From Candidatus Accumulibacter sp. ACC003 (GTDB lineage Bacteria > Pseudomonadota > Gammaproteobacteria > Burkholderiales > Rhodocyclaceae), in the NCBI RefSeq assembly GCF_907163085.1, contig NZ_CAJQTX010000002.1:62001-126000 (forward strand): a stretch of DNA of 64,000 nt, in the 5' to 3' direction. Of the stretch, positions 1 through 8,302 are shown one piece after another. Each line of letters begins with the position of its first letter. The stretch's first letter is position 1. The notes under the pieces were generated by a model. That model was not told the DNA's origin. It did not search any database and worked only from the letters and a program-made list of their open reading frames with translations. Made by a program: the position numbers and the translations under genes.

Positions 1-1
1 C

Positions 2-2410
2 GGCGCACTGGCCGATTGGTCCGAGCGTTACGCGCGGGCGGTTGCGAACGGCATGGCTGGCGAGTTGCTCGCCATCGGCCGCGAGATGTTCGATCGACTT
101 GACGGCAACGGTTGGGCGTCGGCCTGGGCGCAGGCGACCGGGCCGCGCACCTTCGAGGTCCGCGTCGACGACTTCGGCACCTACTTGGCGCGGGCATTGC
201 TTGATGCGCCCTGGGAACTGCTCGCCAGTCGCGACGGTCATCTAGCCGGCGATCACGTGCAGCTCTTCGAGCTTGCTCGTCGTGTCGGTGTCGCGAGTGC
301 GCCTCTCGCAGCGCGCTACGACGATCTGCAGCTGATGTTCATGGCCGCGGCACCGCAGGGCGCGAGCGTGCTCGATTTCGAGGCCGAAGAAGCGGCGATC
401 CTCGAGGCGACGAAAGGGCTGCCGCTGCATCTGGTCGTCGAGGAGAGCGGCGCAGCCGCGTTTCTCGGCGAGCGCCTGCGCCTCGACGGCCCGTTTGAGG
501 CACTGCATCTCTCCTGCCACGGAACGATCGATCCCACGCACGGTTCGGTGCTGTTGCTCGAGGACACAGCCGGTGACCTGGCGCCTGCCGACGCTGGCGA
601 AGTCGTTGCCTTGCTCGGCGAGCCCGGACGGACGCCACTGGTCTTCCTATCAGCGTGCCGTACCGCCGAGGATGGCGAGGCGCGCGGCGAAGGGCAGCGC
701 CGCTTCGAGCCCTTCGTCCGTGACCTCACACGCGCCGGCGTGGCCAACGTGCTTGGCTGGGACGGCTCGGTGTTCGACGCCGACGCTATGGCTTTCGCAA
801 CGGTTTTCTACCGCCAGCTGGCCGGCCGTGAGAACACCGTGCGCGCCGCCGCCGTCGCCCGGCACGAGGTGCGCCGGAAGCAGATCGCCGATCCGCAGTG
901 CGGCTGGCATTGGCACCTGGCGCGCCTGTATCTCGGTCCTGGCGGCGGTGGTGCACTCGCCGCTCGCGGGCAGGCCAAGCGCACGCCGGCCGGCGTGAAG
1001 TACGAGGAGCAGTTTCTTGACGCGGCGCGCAGCAAGATCCCGGTTGCCGGAAGAAACGATTTCGTCGGTAGACGGCGCGAGACGCAAGCGGTGCTCAGGG
1101 CGTTCCGCGATGGCGCGGCCGGCGTGCTCATCCACGGCATGGCCAACCTCGGCAAGTCCAGCCTCGCCGCACGAATTGCCAGCCGTATGAGCAATCACCG
1201 CACGGTCGTCGTCTTCGAGCACTACGACGCCCTGGCCATTTTCGATCGTGTCGTCGAGGCCTTGCCACCACCGCAGCGCCGGGACGTGCGTGCGACCTGG
1301 CGCGATGCGGTGATCGCCAACGCCGATATCCTGGACGACGCGCTCGAGACCTTGCTCGCCGGGCCGCTGCACGAACAGCCCATGTTGCTGATCGTCGACG
1401 ACCTCGAACGTGTCCTCGAAACGCCGCTGCAATCGGACGCGCCGACGCCGGTGGCGGCGGCGTACCGGGCACCGCTGGCGGCGATCCTGAGCGCCTTTTC
1501 CCGAACGCCTACCGCTTCGCGCCTGCTGCTCACCAGCCGCTATCGTTTCACGCTGAGCGACGCGCGCGGGCGTGAGCTCGCCGCGCAGCTGCGCTACGTC
1601 CCGCTGCGGCCGATGGACGAGGGCGACCAGTACAAGCAACTCCGGGTCGCGCTACGCGGTGCGCAGCGGCCGCATCAGACGATTGACGAGACCCTGCTCC
1701 GGCGCGCGCTTAATGTTGCGGGCGGCAATCCCGGCTTGCAGGCTCTGCTGACCCGGCCGATCGTCGCGGGCGAGACGCTGACTGCAAGCAGGGCGCTGGA
1801 GTCGATCGAGCACTTCCAGCACAGCGGCGTGCCGACGACCGAGATCGGCAGCCTGATCGCACAAGGCATCAGTCACGACGCAGCCAACGCCGTAGTCGCC
1901 TTTTTCAAGCGCATGGCCTTCGACGTCTATCGTGCCGCACTCAGCGATCAGCAGGCGAGTGTGTTGCGCGGCGCCTGTGTTTTCGTCGAGGGGATGCCAG
2001 TGCCGCGCACCGCGATCGAAGCAGCCGGCGGCGCGCTGGGCGTTCTGCGGACTGGAAACGCGCTAGACCGGCTGCTCGGACTCGGTCTGGTAGACGATTG
2101 GGGTGCGCTCGGCGGCGCGCCGCACGCCGCTGTCAACCCGCTAGCCAGGCCTCTGAGCAAGGCGCTGGACGAGGCAACGGTTTCCCGCCTCGCCGACGCC
2201 GTGTTGCCGGTGCTGGGCGACACTTGGCGCAGAAAGGATGGCAGCTTCTCCTGGGACGCACGGGCTGTAGAGGTCGCCCGGCTTGAACTTGCCGCCGTTA
2301 GGCCTGACGCCGCCTTACTCGACGCTGCAGCGGAGAGCGCCGGGCGCCATTTCTTCCAGCACCATGCAGACGCGCAGCGTGCGCTGGATCTGGTCCTCGA
2401 ACCCGCGCTA
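2..2410 (+). pseudogene. CHAT-protease / NTPase protein, N-terminal part, interrupted by nested insertion sequences
   Basis: The frame is open from the window edge, so the true start lies upstream; the first ATG seen is at 53. Numbered from that ATG, a caspase-like CHAT domain covers about residues 60-300. Its candidate catalytic dyad is His156 in LHLSCHG and Cys202 in FLSACRT. A P-loop NTPase follows, with Walker A GMANLGKS at about 362-369 and Walker B LLIVDDLE near 446, and then a helical arm. At 2410 an IS630-type element enters at a TA dinucleotide, and the frame then reads seven foreign residues and stops at 2431. Removing the element and one TA joins this frame exactly to the TPR half at 6279. 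CHAT-NTPase-TPR proteins are often proposed to act in regulated proteolysis or abortive defence; that role is inference. The gene is presently disrupted. Confidence 0.8.
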
Positions 2411-2414
2411 GTGT

Positions 2415-2600
2415 TTAATTGCATAGATTAACGATAGTATTCCGCAGCTGCGCGCCCTTGACCTCTCGCTTTCGCCAGGCGAATGGGGCGGCGTTCTGGT
2501 TGTAAGCCGCGGTGAAGCTGTGAATGGCGGCAACGAGTTGATCCAGGCTCGAGAAGCTGGCGTTTCTCAGGGTCTTGCGCTGGAAGATGCCGAACCAAAT
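2415..2600 (-). pseudogene. IS630-family transposase, C-terminal fragment
   Basis: Read on the minus strand from 2600, this continues the split transposase: the TTC created by joining the two sides of the inner insertion opens FGIFQRKTLRNASFSSLDQL and ends in IVNLCN and a TAA at 2415-2417. It matches the conserved IS630 C-terminus. Joined to the fragment at 5317-6230 it gives a protein of about 363 residues with no other lesion. It is too short and start-less to be found as a gene on its own. Confidence 0.88.
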
Positions 2601-2624
2601 GTAAGTATTCGGCCAACCCGTAGC
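2601..2624. repeat. Left terminal inverted repeat of IS66-like copy 1
   Basis: GTAAGTATTCGGCCAACCCG and four further bases pair with 5293-5316 at 22 of 24 positions. The duplicated target AACCAAAT lies immediately outside at 2593-2600. Confidence 0.93.
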
Positions 2625-2649
2625 GCGCCAGCGCCATTGCCGAGGCGGG

Positions 2650-3507
2650 TTAGCGGCAGAGGACTGATCGGAAGGATCGGTGAAGGGGATAGAGCCAGAT
2701 ATCCTTGATCGGGAGGATCGACTTGCGGGTGGGGCACTTCTTGCCTCGGCCGGCGGTTTGGCCGACCTTGATCCAGTTGGCGGCCTGGTAGCAGGTGCCG
2801 CGATGGCGGGGCGTCTCGACGAAGGTTTCGAGTAGTACGGGGCGGTAGCCGTAGCGCGCCAGCCAGTCCTTGGGCAATTGCCGCTGCATAAGCGAGAGGA
2901 TCTTGGAGGCCAGGCCCTTGCACTGGATCCAGGGCAGGATCAGAAAGCGGGCATTGTTCACCACCAGTTGCAGGTTCCTTTGTCGCTGCTCATCGTGCCA
3001 ACCGATGAATTGCTCGCGCGCGGCGAGTTTCCAGGCGCTGGCGCCGAAGCTGAGCAAGGCGACCAGGGTCTCGCCGGCGAAGACGAAGTAGCGGCTCTGA
3101 CTGCCCGCCATGGGCGTGTGGCCGAGATAGTGGTAGCGGGCGATGTACTCGTTCCACAGACGCGAGTTCGCCGAACCGACGACCTGATGCAGACGCAGCG
3201 GCGGCAGTTCATGCACCGGCTGGGTGAGCAACGGTTGTGGATCGGTGGCGTGAGTAGGCAGATACTCGGGTTGGCGAGGAGCGGCCCGTCGTGCCGCCGG
3301 CAGGGTGAGCAGGCCGTCGGCCTGCATACGCAGCATGGCCACCCGGCAGGTCATATCCTTCAGCTCGCCATTGGGCTTACGCCAGTCGAAGAGCTCACAC
3401 ACCTGGCGCGACAGTTGCGCGCGGCTGCTGCCAGGATGGGCTTCGATCAGGCGGCAGAGGGCCTGCAGTTCGTCGTCGGTAAAGTGACGCCCGCAATAAG
3501 GCTTCAC
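2650..3507 (-). CDS. DUF4338 (DruA-like) protein of IS66-like element, copy 1
   Basis: A 285-residue protein. It has an N-terminal winged-helix-like region (about 1-65: TDDELQALCRLIEAHPGSSR) and then the DUF4338 domain from about 110. The domain blocks are YHYLG (125-129), FIGW (167-170), VVNNARFLI (182-190), LLETFV (225-230), GTCYQAANW (237-245) and GQTAGRG (249-255). DUF4338 is the family of DruA, the signature protein of Druantia anti-phage systems, and also occurs beside transposases; its biochemical activity is unknown to me. The start is a GTG whose last two bases are shared with the TGA of tnpC (GTGA overlap), so translation is probably coupled to the transposase. No DruE-type helicase is nearby, so a transposition-linked role is more likely than defence (inference). 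Confidence 0.85.
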   Translation of the reverse strand: MKPYCGRHFTDDELQALCRLIEAHPGSSRAQLSRQVCELFDWRKPNGELKDMTCRVAMLRMQADGLLTLPAARRAAPRQPEYLPTHATDPQPLLTQPVHELPPLRLHQVVGSANSRLWNEYIARYHYLGHTPMAGSQSRYFVFAGETLVALLSFGASAWKLAAREQFIGWHDEQRQRNLQLVVNNARFLILPWIQCKGLASKILSLMQRQLPKDWLARYGYRPVLLETFVETPRHRGTCYQAANWIKVGQTAGRGKKCPTRKSILPIKDIWLYPLHRSFRSVLCR

Positions 3508-5204
3508 GAGCTATCGATGGGACGGCTCTGATCGACCGGGATGCCACGCATCTGAGCCAGTCGATCGGTCGCCATCGCCCAGGGCAGAAAGGCACTCAAG
3601 TCCGTCGGCGGCAGGTTGCCGTTGGCGGCGCAGGCCTCCAGATACGCCGTCAGCCAGGTGCGCGGGTTGATTCCCCACAAGCGCAGCGTCAGCAGCAAGC
3701 TGAACATCGTCGCGGCGAGTGCGCCGGACCAGAGACTGCCCGACCCATAGAAGTTCTTGCGTGCGACCACCGGCGTGCGCTGTGCGCGCTCGGCGGCATT
3801 ATTGTCCATCGCCACCTCGGGGCGGTCGACAAAGACGGTCAGGCCGGACCAATGTTTGCGCATGCTTCGCAGCACCTTGCTCGCCGGCATTTTGAGCGCC
3901 GGGTTCGCCAGTTCGCTTTCCCGTTGACTGGCCATTTGCGTGATCGCCTGCCGCAAGGCGCGGTCGCGTTCGGCCCACTGTACTGGGTCGCTACGGACTT
4001 CCAGGCGCCGTCCATTCAAGTGGTAGAGCTGAGCGATCTGCTCGACCCAGGCCAGTGCCCAGTCCGCGAGCTCCGGATGGGCGTTGGCCAGTTCCAGGAA
4101 ATCACGCCGCTGATGTGCCCAGCAGAAAGCCAGAATGAAGTGGTCAAGAACTCGCGCGAGCTTCTTGTAGGCCGAATAGCGATCACAGATGATGACTCCT
4201 CCGGCGCTACCGGAGAGCTCCCGGATCGGCACCGCCGCCGAGCGGCTCGGGTCGAGCACGAAGTGGATGACCGATGGGCCGTGGAACACCCAGAAATACC
4301 AGCGATGTCCGACCTTCCCTTCGGTCTCGGCAAAGACCCGCCAGCGGGTCTCGTCTGCGTGCCACTGTTTCTCGCTGCGTAGTTGGCCAAGCAGTGCTTC
4401 TTCAAGCGGCTCGAACAGCGGTGCCAAGGCACGCAGTCCGCCGGCCACCGTTCCTGCCGAGAGCGTCAGTCCGTGGTCGGACAAGTCTCGCAGAAGCCGA
4501 TGCGTCGGCTGGCCGTACAAGAACTTCGACAGCAGCAGGTGCACCCAGATCGACACGCCGTACTTTCCACGCGGGATCAATCGTGCCGGCGGTGGCGCGG
4601 TCAGAATACCCCGCGCGCCCGAACACTGACAGGTCCGCCGGTAGCGCCGCCGGCAGATCTTCCGGCGGTAGGCCTTGACCTCGATCTCGAGGACTTCACT
4701 GTCTTCCGTGCCGGGAAAGTCGACGTAGCCCAGACCACAGTCCGGGCAATGCGGGCAGTCGATGTCGATGACCTCGATCTGCGTCGGCAAGTGACTTTCC
4801 GGGTTCCGCCCGTGACCCGCTGCTCCCGGTTGCTGACCTCGAGCTCGCGACGATTTTTGGTCCGCCGCCGGGTTCTTCTCGGCTCCCGAAGAGCGTTCTG
4901 ACTTGCGACCAAACAGGCGTTTTTGCAGATCGCGGATCTTGCCCTTGGCCTGCTCCAGTTCGCTGCGCAAGGCCGCCTCGCGCGCCGCCGCTTGCGCCAT
5001 TTCCACCCGATGAGCGGCCTCCGATTGCGCCAACCGAACCAGCGCTTGTCGATGTTGGCTCCGCCAGAAGCTGGCCTCCCAGCGGAGCTTGATTTCCTGC
5101 TCCTTGGTCAACGTCACCAACACCTCGGCGAACGGCGCCACTTGGCGGTGACTTGCCGCCGATCCTCCGCCAATGATGTCCGCACCCGTGTCCATGCGCC
5201 GCAT
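3504..5204 (-). CDS. IS66-family transposase (TnpC type), copy 1
   Basis: A 566-residue DDE transposase. Residues about 50-100 form a coiled coil or leucine-zipper-like stretch, followed by the basic KRLFGRKSER motif typical of IS66. A zinc-ribbon region (CPHCPDCG and CRRRYRRTCQC) covers about 150-205. The catalytic triad is Asp284 in WHADETRW, Asp341 in ICDRYSAY and Glu472 in DNNAAERAQR. The CWAHQRRDF and ARKNFYGSGS motifs are present. Length and motif order fit an intact enzyme. Its stop overlaps the start of the DUF4338 gene by 4 bases. It differs from copy 2 by only a few bases until the C-terminus, so it moved recently. Confidence 0.93.
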   Translation of the reverse strand: MRRMDTGADIIGGGSAASHRQVAPFAEVLVTLTKEQEIKLRWEASFWRSQHRQALVRLAQSEAAHRVEMAQAAAREAALRSELEQAKGKIRDLQKRLFGRKSERSSGAEKNPAADQKSSRARGQQPGAAGHGRNPESHLPTQIEVIDIDCPHCPDCGLGYVDFPGTEDSEVLEIEVKAYRRKICRRRYRRTCQCSGARGILTAPPPARLIPRGKYGVSIWVHLLLSKFLYGQPTHRLLRDLSDHGLTLSAGTVAGGLRALAPLFEPLEEALLGQLRSEKQWHADETRWRVFAETEGKVGHRWYFWVFHGPSVIHFVLDPSRSAAVPIRELSGSAGGVIICDRYSAYKKLARVLDHFILAFCWAHQRRDFLELANAHPELADWALAWVEQIAQLYHLNGRRLEVRSDPVQWAERDRALRQAITQMASQRESELANPALKMPASKVLRSMRKHWSGLTVFVDRPEVAMDNNAAERAQRTPVVARKNFYGSGSLWSGALAATMFSLLLTLRLWGINPRTWLTAYLEACAANGNLPPTDLSAFLPWAMATDRLAQMRGIPVDQSRPIDSS

Positions 5205-5292
5205 GGTGCCGGATTTCCGCTGCTGTGTCCAGTCCAGATTTCCGGTCTACCCGCCAATCGCTGACTGAACCACGCCGACCAAAAAAGCGGGG

Positions 5293-5316
5293 GCTACGGG
5301 TTCACCGAATACTTAC
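5293..5316. repeat. Right terminal inverted repeat of IS66-like copy 1
   Basis: On the minus strand it reads GTAAGTATTCGGTGAACCCG and then TAGC. The second copy of the AACCAAAT target duplication follows at 5317-5324. Confidence 0.93.
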
Positions 5317-6230
5317 AACCAAATCTCCACTTGGTTTAGCCAACTGGCGCTGGTGGGCGTGAAGTGAAAGGTGACGTTGGGGTGAGCGGCGAGCCACTCG
5401 TCGTTTTTCTTGTGCGTGTTGAGGTTGTCCAAGATGACGTGGATCTCACGGTCGACGGGTTCATCAGCGATGGTCTCCTCCATGAAGGCCTGGAAATCAG
5501 CGCGCTTCTTGGTTAGGGTAGTCTTGCCTCGAATGACGCCGGTGGCCACTTCGAGGGCGGCGAACAGGTTGACCGTGCCATGGCGTTTGTAGGTGCTTTT
5601 CAGTCCCTGAACCACCTTTCCGCTACTGGTTTGGACATAGCCGCGCCGACGCTCCAGAGCCTGGATCGAGGGTTTCTCGTCGACGCTCAGGACCAGCGCG
5701 TTTTCAGGTGGGTTAAGGTACAACCCGATGACATCCGCTGCTTTGGCGGCGAACTCTGGGTCCGTGCTCACGCACCAGGAGCGATGCCGCTGCAGCTGGA
5801 TGCCCTCCCGACGCAACACGCGCCACACGGCATCGTCCGATACTTCCAGCGCCTTCGCCAGCGAACCACCATCCCAACTTGCCATACCTTCCGGCGGTGT
5901 CCGTTCGAGTTGCGCCAGAATGCGGTCACGCAGATCCTGCCCGTACTTCGCCGGCTTGCCCGGCCGCGCAGCATCACGCAAGCCCGACAAACCATGCTCG
6001 GCAAAGCGCCGACGCCACAGCCCCACCGTGTTCGCACGTACGCCAACTGCGCGGGCAACCTCGTCGTTTCGCAGACCCTCCAAACAACCCAGCACGATTC
6101 TCGCTCGCTCGGCCAAGCGAACCTCGCCACTGCGACTCCGTGACATACGCTCCAATTCCTCCTTCACCTCCGCTGTGCAAGACAGCGCCACCGCCACACG
6201 TCCCACCACATCTCCTCCACCACGAAGCAA
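5313..6230 (-). pseudogene. IS630-family transposase, N-terminal fragment
   Basis: About 304 residues of an IS630 transposase. An N-terminal helix-turn-helix (NDEVARAVGVRANTVGLWRR) is followed by a DDE domain with LSVDEKPSIQAL, the HVILDNLNTHKK aspartate block, and the final SASWLNQVEIW where the catalytic glutamate lies. The frame then runs into the nested IS66-like element and stops. The remaining 59 residues are at 2415-2600. The longest frame begins at a TTG (6230), but a GGAGGAG just upstream of GTG codons near 6206-6209 suggests a start there. The transposase is inactive as it stands unless the inner element leaves precisely. Confidence 0.9.
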
Positions 6231-6278
6231 TGGAGAAGTATGATAGTTACTACCGGTTAATAATGCAATTAGACACTA

Positions 6279-7214
6279 GCCCGCCTTGAAACACTCGGAG
6301 TCACGCCCGGGGCCGGACTGCTACGGATCACAGTTGACTGCGCCAAACGCGTCGGCCTGACGGACACCGAAAAGCGAGCCATCGCCCTGCTGGCACGTCT
6401 GGCCATGAGCGATAGCAACGATGTTGAATCGGCCACAGCGATGGTGTATGTCGCTCGTCACCATCATCGCCTGGGCGATATGGACGATGCTGAGAAGGCT
6501 TTCGCGTGCGCAGCTGCACGCTTTCGCAATTGCGGGCAGGAACGGGAGTGGGCGATTGCGCGTGGCGGAGTGGCCGATATTCTCAAGGCCCGTGGCCAGT
6601 TCGACGCAGCCCTAAATGTGCTCCGCAAACAGGTGTTGCCAGTTCTTGAGCATTTCGACGACGCGAGTGCTAAGGCCGTGACGCAGGGAAAAATCGCCGA
6701 TATCCTGAAGTCGTGTGGACAACTCGACGAAGCGCTACGCATTCACCGAGAAGAAGAGCTGCCAGTCCATGACCGCCTCGGCGACCTGGGTGAAAAGGTG
6801 GTAACTCTGGGAAAGATCGCCGCAATCTTGCAAACGCGCGGTCAACTCACCGAGGCGTTGGAGCTACAGGAACAACGGATGCCGATCGCGCGGCGGCTGG
6901 GCGACATCGACAGCCTCGCACACATCATGTTTTCGACTGCGTGGCTTCGCCTGGAGAGCGGTGAGCGCGAGACGGGCGGGTTGCCACGGATTCACGACGA
7001 ACTTGCCGAGGCCTTCGCGATAAGTGTCACGCTCAGCCGTCCAGATTTCATCGCTGGGACTGGTTTACTCCTCGCTCAAGTCTTGGCGATGGGTGGTCGG
7101 CCAGACCCGGCGCTGGTTGTTCTGGCGCAGGCCGAAAAGGCGTTCACGAAGCTGGATGACGCGGTGGGGTTGGCGCACGTGCGCGAGTTGCGAGCGACGA
7201 TCGGCGGGGCTTGA
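6279..7214 (+). pseudogene. TPR half of the interrupted CHAT-NTPase gene
   Basis: Continues the frame broken at 2410: ALARLETLGVTPGAG follows directly once the IS630 element and one TA are removed. An internal ATG at 6405 could start a 269-residue product. The sequence holds repeated TPR-like helical pairs of about 40 residues, such as RGQFDAALNVL, CGQLDEALRIH and RGQLTEALELQ, each preceded by a VTQGKIADIL-like helix. Such repeats are expected at the C-terminus of CHAT-NTPase proteins, where they bind partners. The restored protein would exceed 1110 residues. Whether the TPR half is still translated alone cannot be judged from sequence. Confidence 0.82.
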
Positions 7215-7347
7215 GCGCTGTGTGTAGTGATCGCCACCGCGGAGGAGAGGTCCCACGCATCACGACACAGGCGGAGGCCAGTATTCGCGCGCGCATGGGC
7301 GGCAAGCGTCGCGAATTCGCGCCCGTGACGTGAATCGGCGCTATGAT

Positions 7348-7368
7348 ATGACCAATCACATGACCAAC
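7348..7368 (+). promoter_or_regulatory. Direct repeats upstream of the toxin-antitoxin pair
   Basis: Two copies of ATGACCAAY (7348-7356 and 7360-7368), 12 bases apart, lie just downstream of a possible -10 hexamer TATGAT (7343-7348) and just before the antitoxin start. Phd-type antitoxins repress their own operon by binding repeated sites in this position. The operator assignment is inference. Confidence 0.4.
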
Positions 7369-7380
7369 CGGAGCGGTACG

Positions 7381-7614
7381 ATGAGCACCGTCACACTGGC
7401 TGATGCCAAGACGCACTTGAGCCGTTTGCTCGATCAGGTCGAGGCTGGCGAAGAAGTGATCATCACGCGGCGAGGTCAGGCGGTTGCCCGCATCACGCCG
7501 GTCGAGAAAGCCAAGCAGCCGATCAAGTCGCTCGCCGAGTTTCGCAGTCGCATGCCGGGTTGGCGCAAGTCCAGTGCCGAGCTCTTGCGAGAAATGCGCG
7601 ACGAGGGGCTTTGA
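7381..7614 (+). CDS. Phd/YefM-family antitoxin
   Basis: A 77-residue protein opening STVTLADAKTHLSRLLDQV and continuing EAGEEVIITRRGQAVARITP, the typical Phd/YefM fold that dimerises and binds DNA. The C-terminal tail (residues about 45-77) is predicted to wrap the toxin. This ATG is preferred over in-frame ATGs at 7348 and 7360 because GGAG at 7370-7373 is well spaced from it and homology begins here. Its TGA shares one base with the ATG of the PIN toxin (TGATG). It should neutralise the downstream VapC-like nuclease and autoregulate the pair. Confidence 0.85.
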   Translation: MSTVTLADAKTHLSRLLDQVEAGEEVIITRRGQAVARITPVEKAKQPIKSLAEFRSRMPGWRKSSAELLREMRDEGL

Positions 7615-8048
7615 TGCTGTATTTCGACACCAGCTTCCTGGCACCACTGATCCTCGAAGAAGCGACCAGCGCAGACGTCGAAGCGTTCTTTCTCGATCTT
7701 CCGCCCGGGCAGTTGCAGGTCAGCCACTGGACCCGCGTCGAGTTTGCCAGTCTCGCCGCCCGCGAGGTCAGGATGGGAGGCCTGGCGGAGGCGGAGGCAC
7801 TGCTGGCCATCGACCAGTTCGATGAAATGGTGGCTGGCTCCTGCCAGGTCGTCGTTCCCGGTGCAGCGGATTATGAGCTTGCCAAGAACTACATCCAGCA
7901 CTTCGCCACCAAGTTGAGAGCCGGCGACGCGCTACACCTCGCGATCGCCAGCAACCATGGCGCGAAGATGCTTTATACGCTGGATGAGGGGCTCCTGGCT
8001 GCTGCCTGGCTACTGAAGATCCCCGCCACCAAAGGCATCAAAGCCTGA
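7614..8048 (+). CDS. vapC: PIN-domain toxin (VapC-like ribonuclease)
   Basis: A 144-residue PIN-domain protein. Acidic residues expected in the Mg2+ site are Asp5 (YFDTSFL), Glu43 (TRVEF), Asp105 (RAGDALHLA) and Asp124 (TLDEGLL). VapC toxins cleave specific RNAs, often tRNA or rRNA, when freed from antitoxin. The ATG overlaps the antitoxin stop by one base, so the genes are coupled. A longer reading frame begins at 7560 inside the antitoxin gene but lacks family homology. The partner is Phd-like rather than VapB-like, a common mixed pairing. Confidence 0.85.
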   Translation: MLYFDTSFLAPLILEEATSADVEAFFLDLPPGQLQVSHWTRVEFASLAAREVRMGGLAEAEALLAIDQFDEMVAGSCQVVVPGAADYELAKNYIQHFATKLRAGDALHLAIASNHGAKMLYTLDEGLLAAAWLLKIPATKGIKA

Positions 8049-8302
8049 CACCTGGATTGTCATGGTCCGTCGCGACGGCCCAACCGGGACGTGATGAAAT
8101 CGCCAAGTTATCTGCAGGAAGACCAACGAGCGCAAATATATGGCGCTGGTCGACACTTTACGAAGACCGAACCAGGCAGATCGCGACGATCGCCAACGAC
8201 CAGTTTGACCGCCACCCGATTGCTACGGATACTTCGCTCCTTACGCTGGCGCTGCGATCGCCACCCTCCCGAGATTTATTGACGCCAGCATGGCGGTAGC
8301 AC
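8049..8302. other. Intergenic region without recognised gene
   Basis: This 254-bp stretch between the toxin gene and the efflux operon holds short open frames without recognisable homology. A perfect 12-bp palindrome CCGTCGCGACGG lies at 8067-8078 soon after the vapC stop; it could form a small hairpin but has no T-run. The promoter of the efflux operon should lie here; no convincing hexamers were picked out. Confidence 0.5.

Larger units (their letters stand above)
2601..5316 (-). mobile_element. IS66-like element with a DUF4338 (DruA-like) passenger gene, copy 1
   Basis: A 2716-bp element. Its ends are 24-bp inverted repeats, GTAAGTATTCGG followed by two variable bases and AACCCGTAGC (2601-2624 and 5293-5316). 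It is flanked by a perfect 8-bp duplication AACCAAAT (2593-2600 and 5317-5324). GTAA tips and 8-bp duplications are hallmarks of the IS66 family. It encodes an IS66 TnpC-type transposase and, overlapping it by 4 bases, a DUF4338 protein. No tnpA or tnpB is present, as in the ISBst12-type branch. It is nested inside an IS630 element. A nearly identical copy is at 38795-41774. Confidence 0.93.
2411..6276 (-). mobile_element. IS630-family insertion sequence, carrying a nested IS66-like element
   Basis: The ends are imperfect inverted repeats beginning GTGTTTAATTGCAT (2411 onward) and, read on the other strand from 6276, GTGTCTAATTGCAT. The element is flanked by the TA duplication (2409-2410 and 6277-6278) expected of IS630/Tc1-type transposition. 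Without the nested 2716-bp element and one copy of its 8-bp target duplication it is 1142 bp, the usual IS630 size. It carries one transposase gene on the minus strand, now split in two. Its insertion broke the CHAT-NTPase-TPR gene. Confidence 0.9.
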
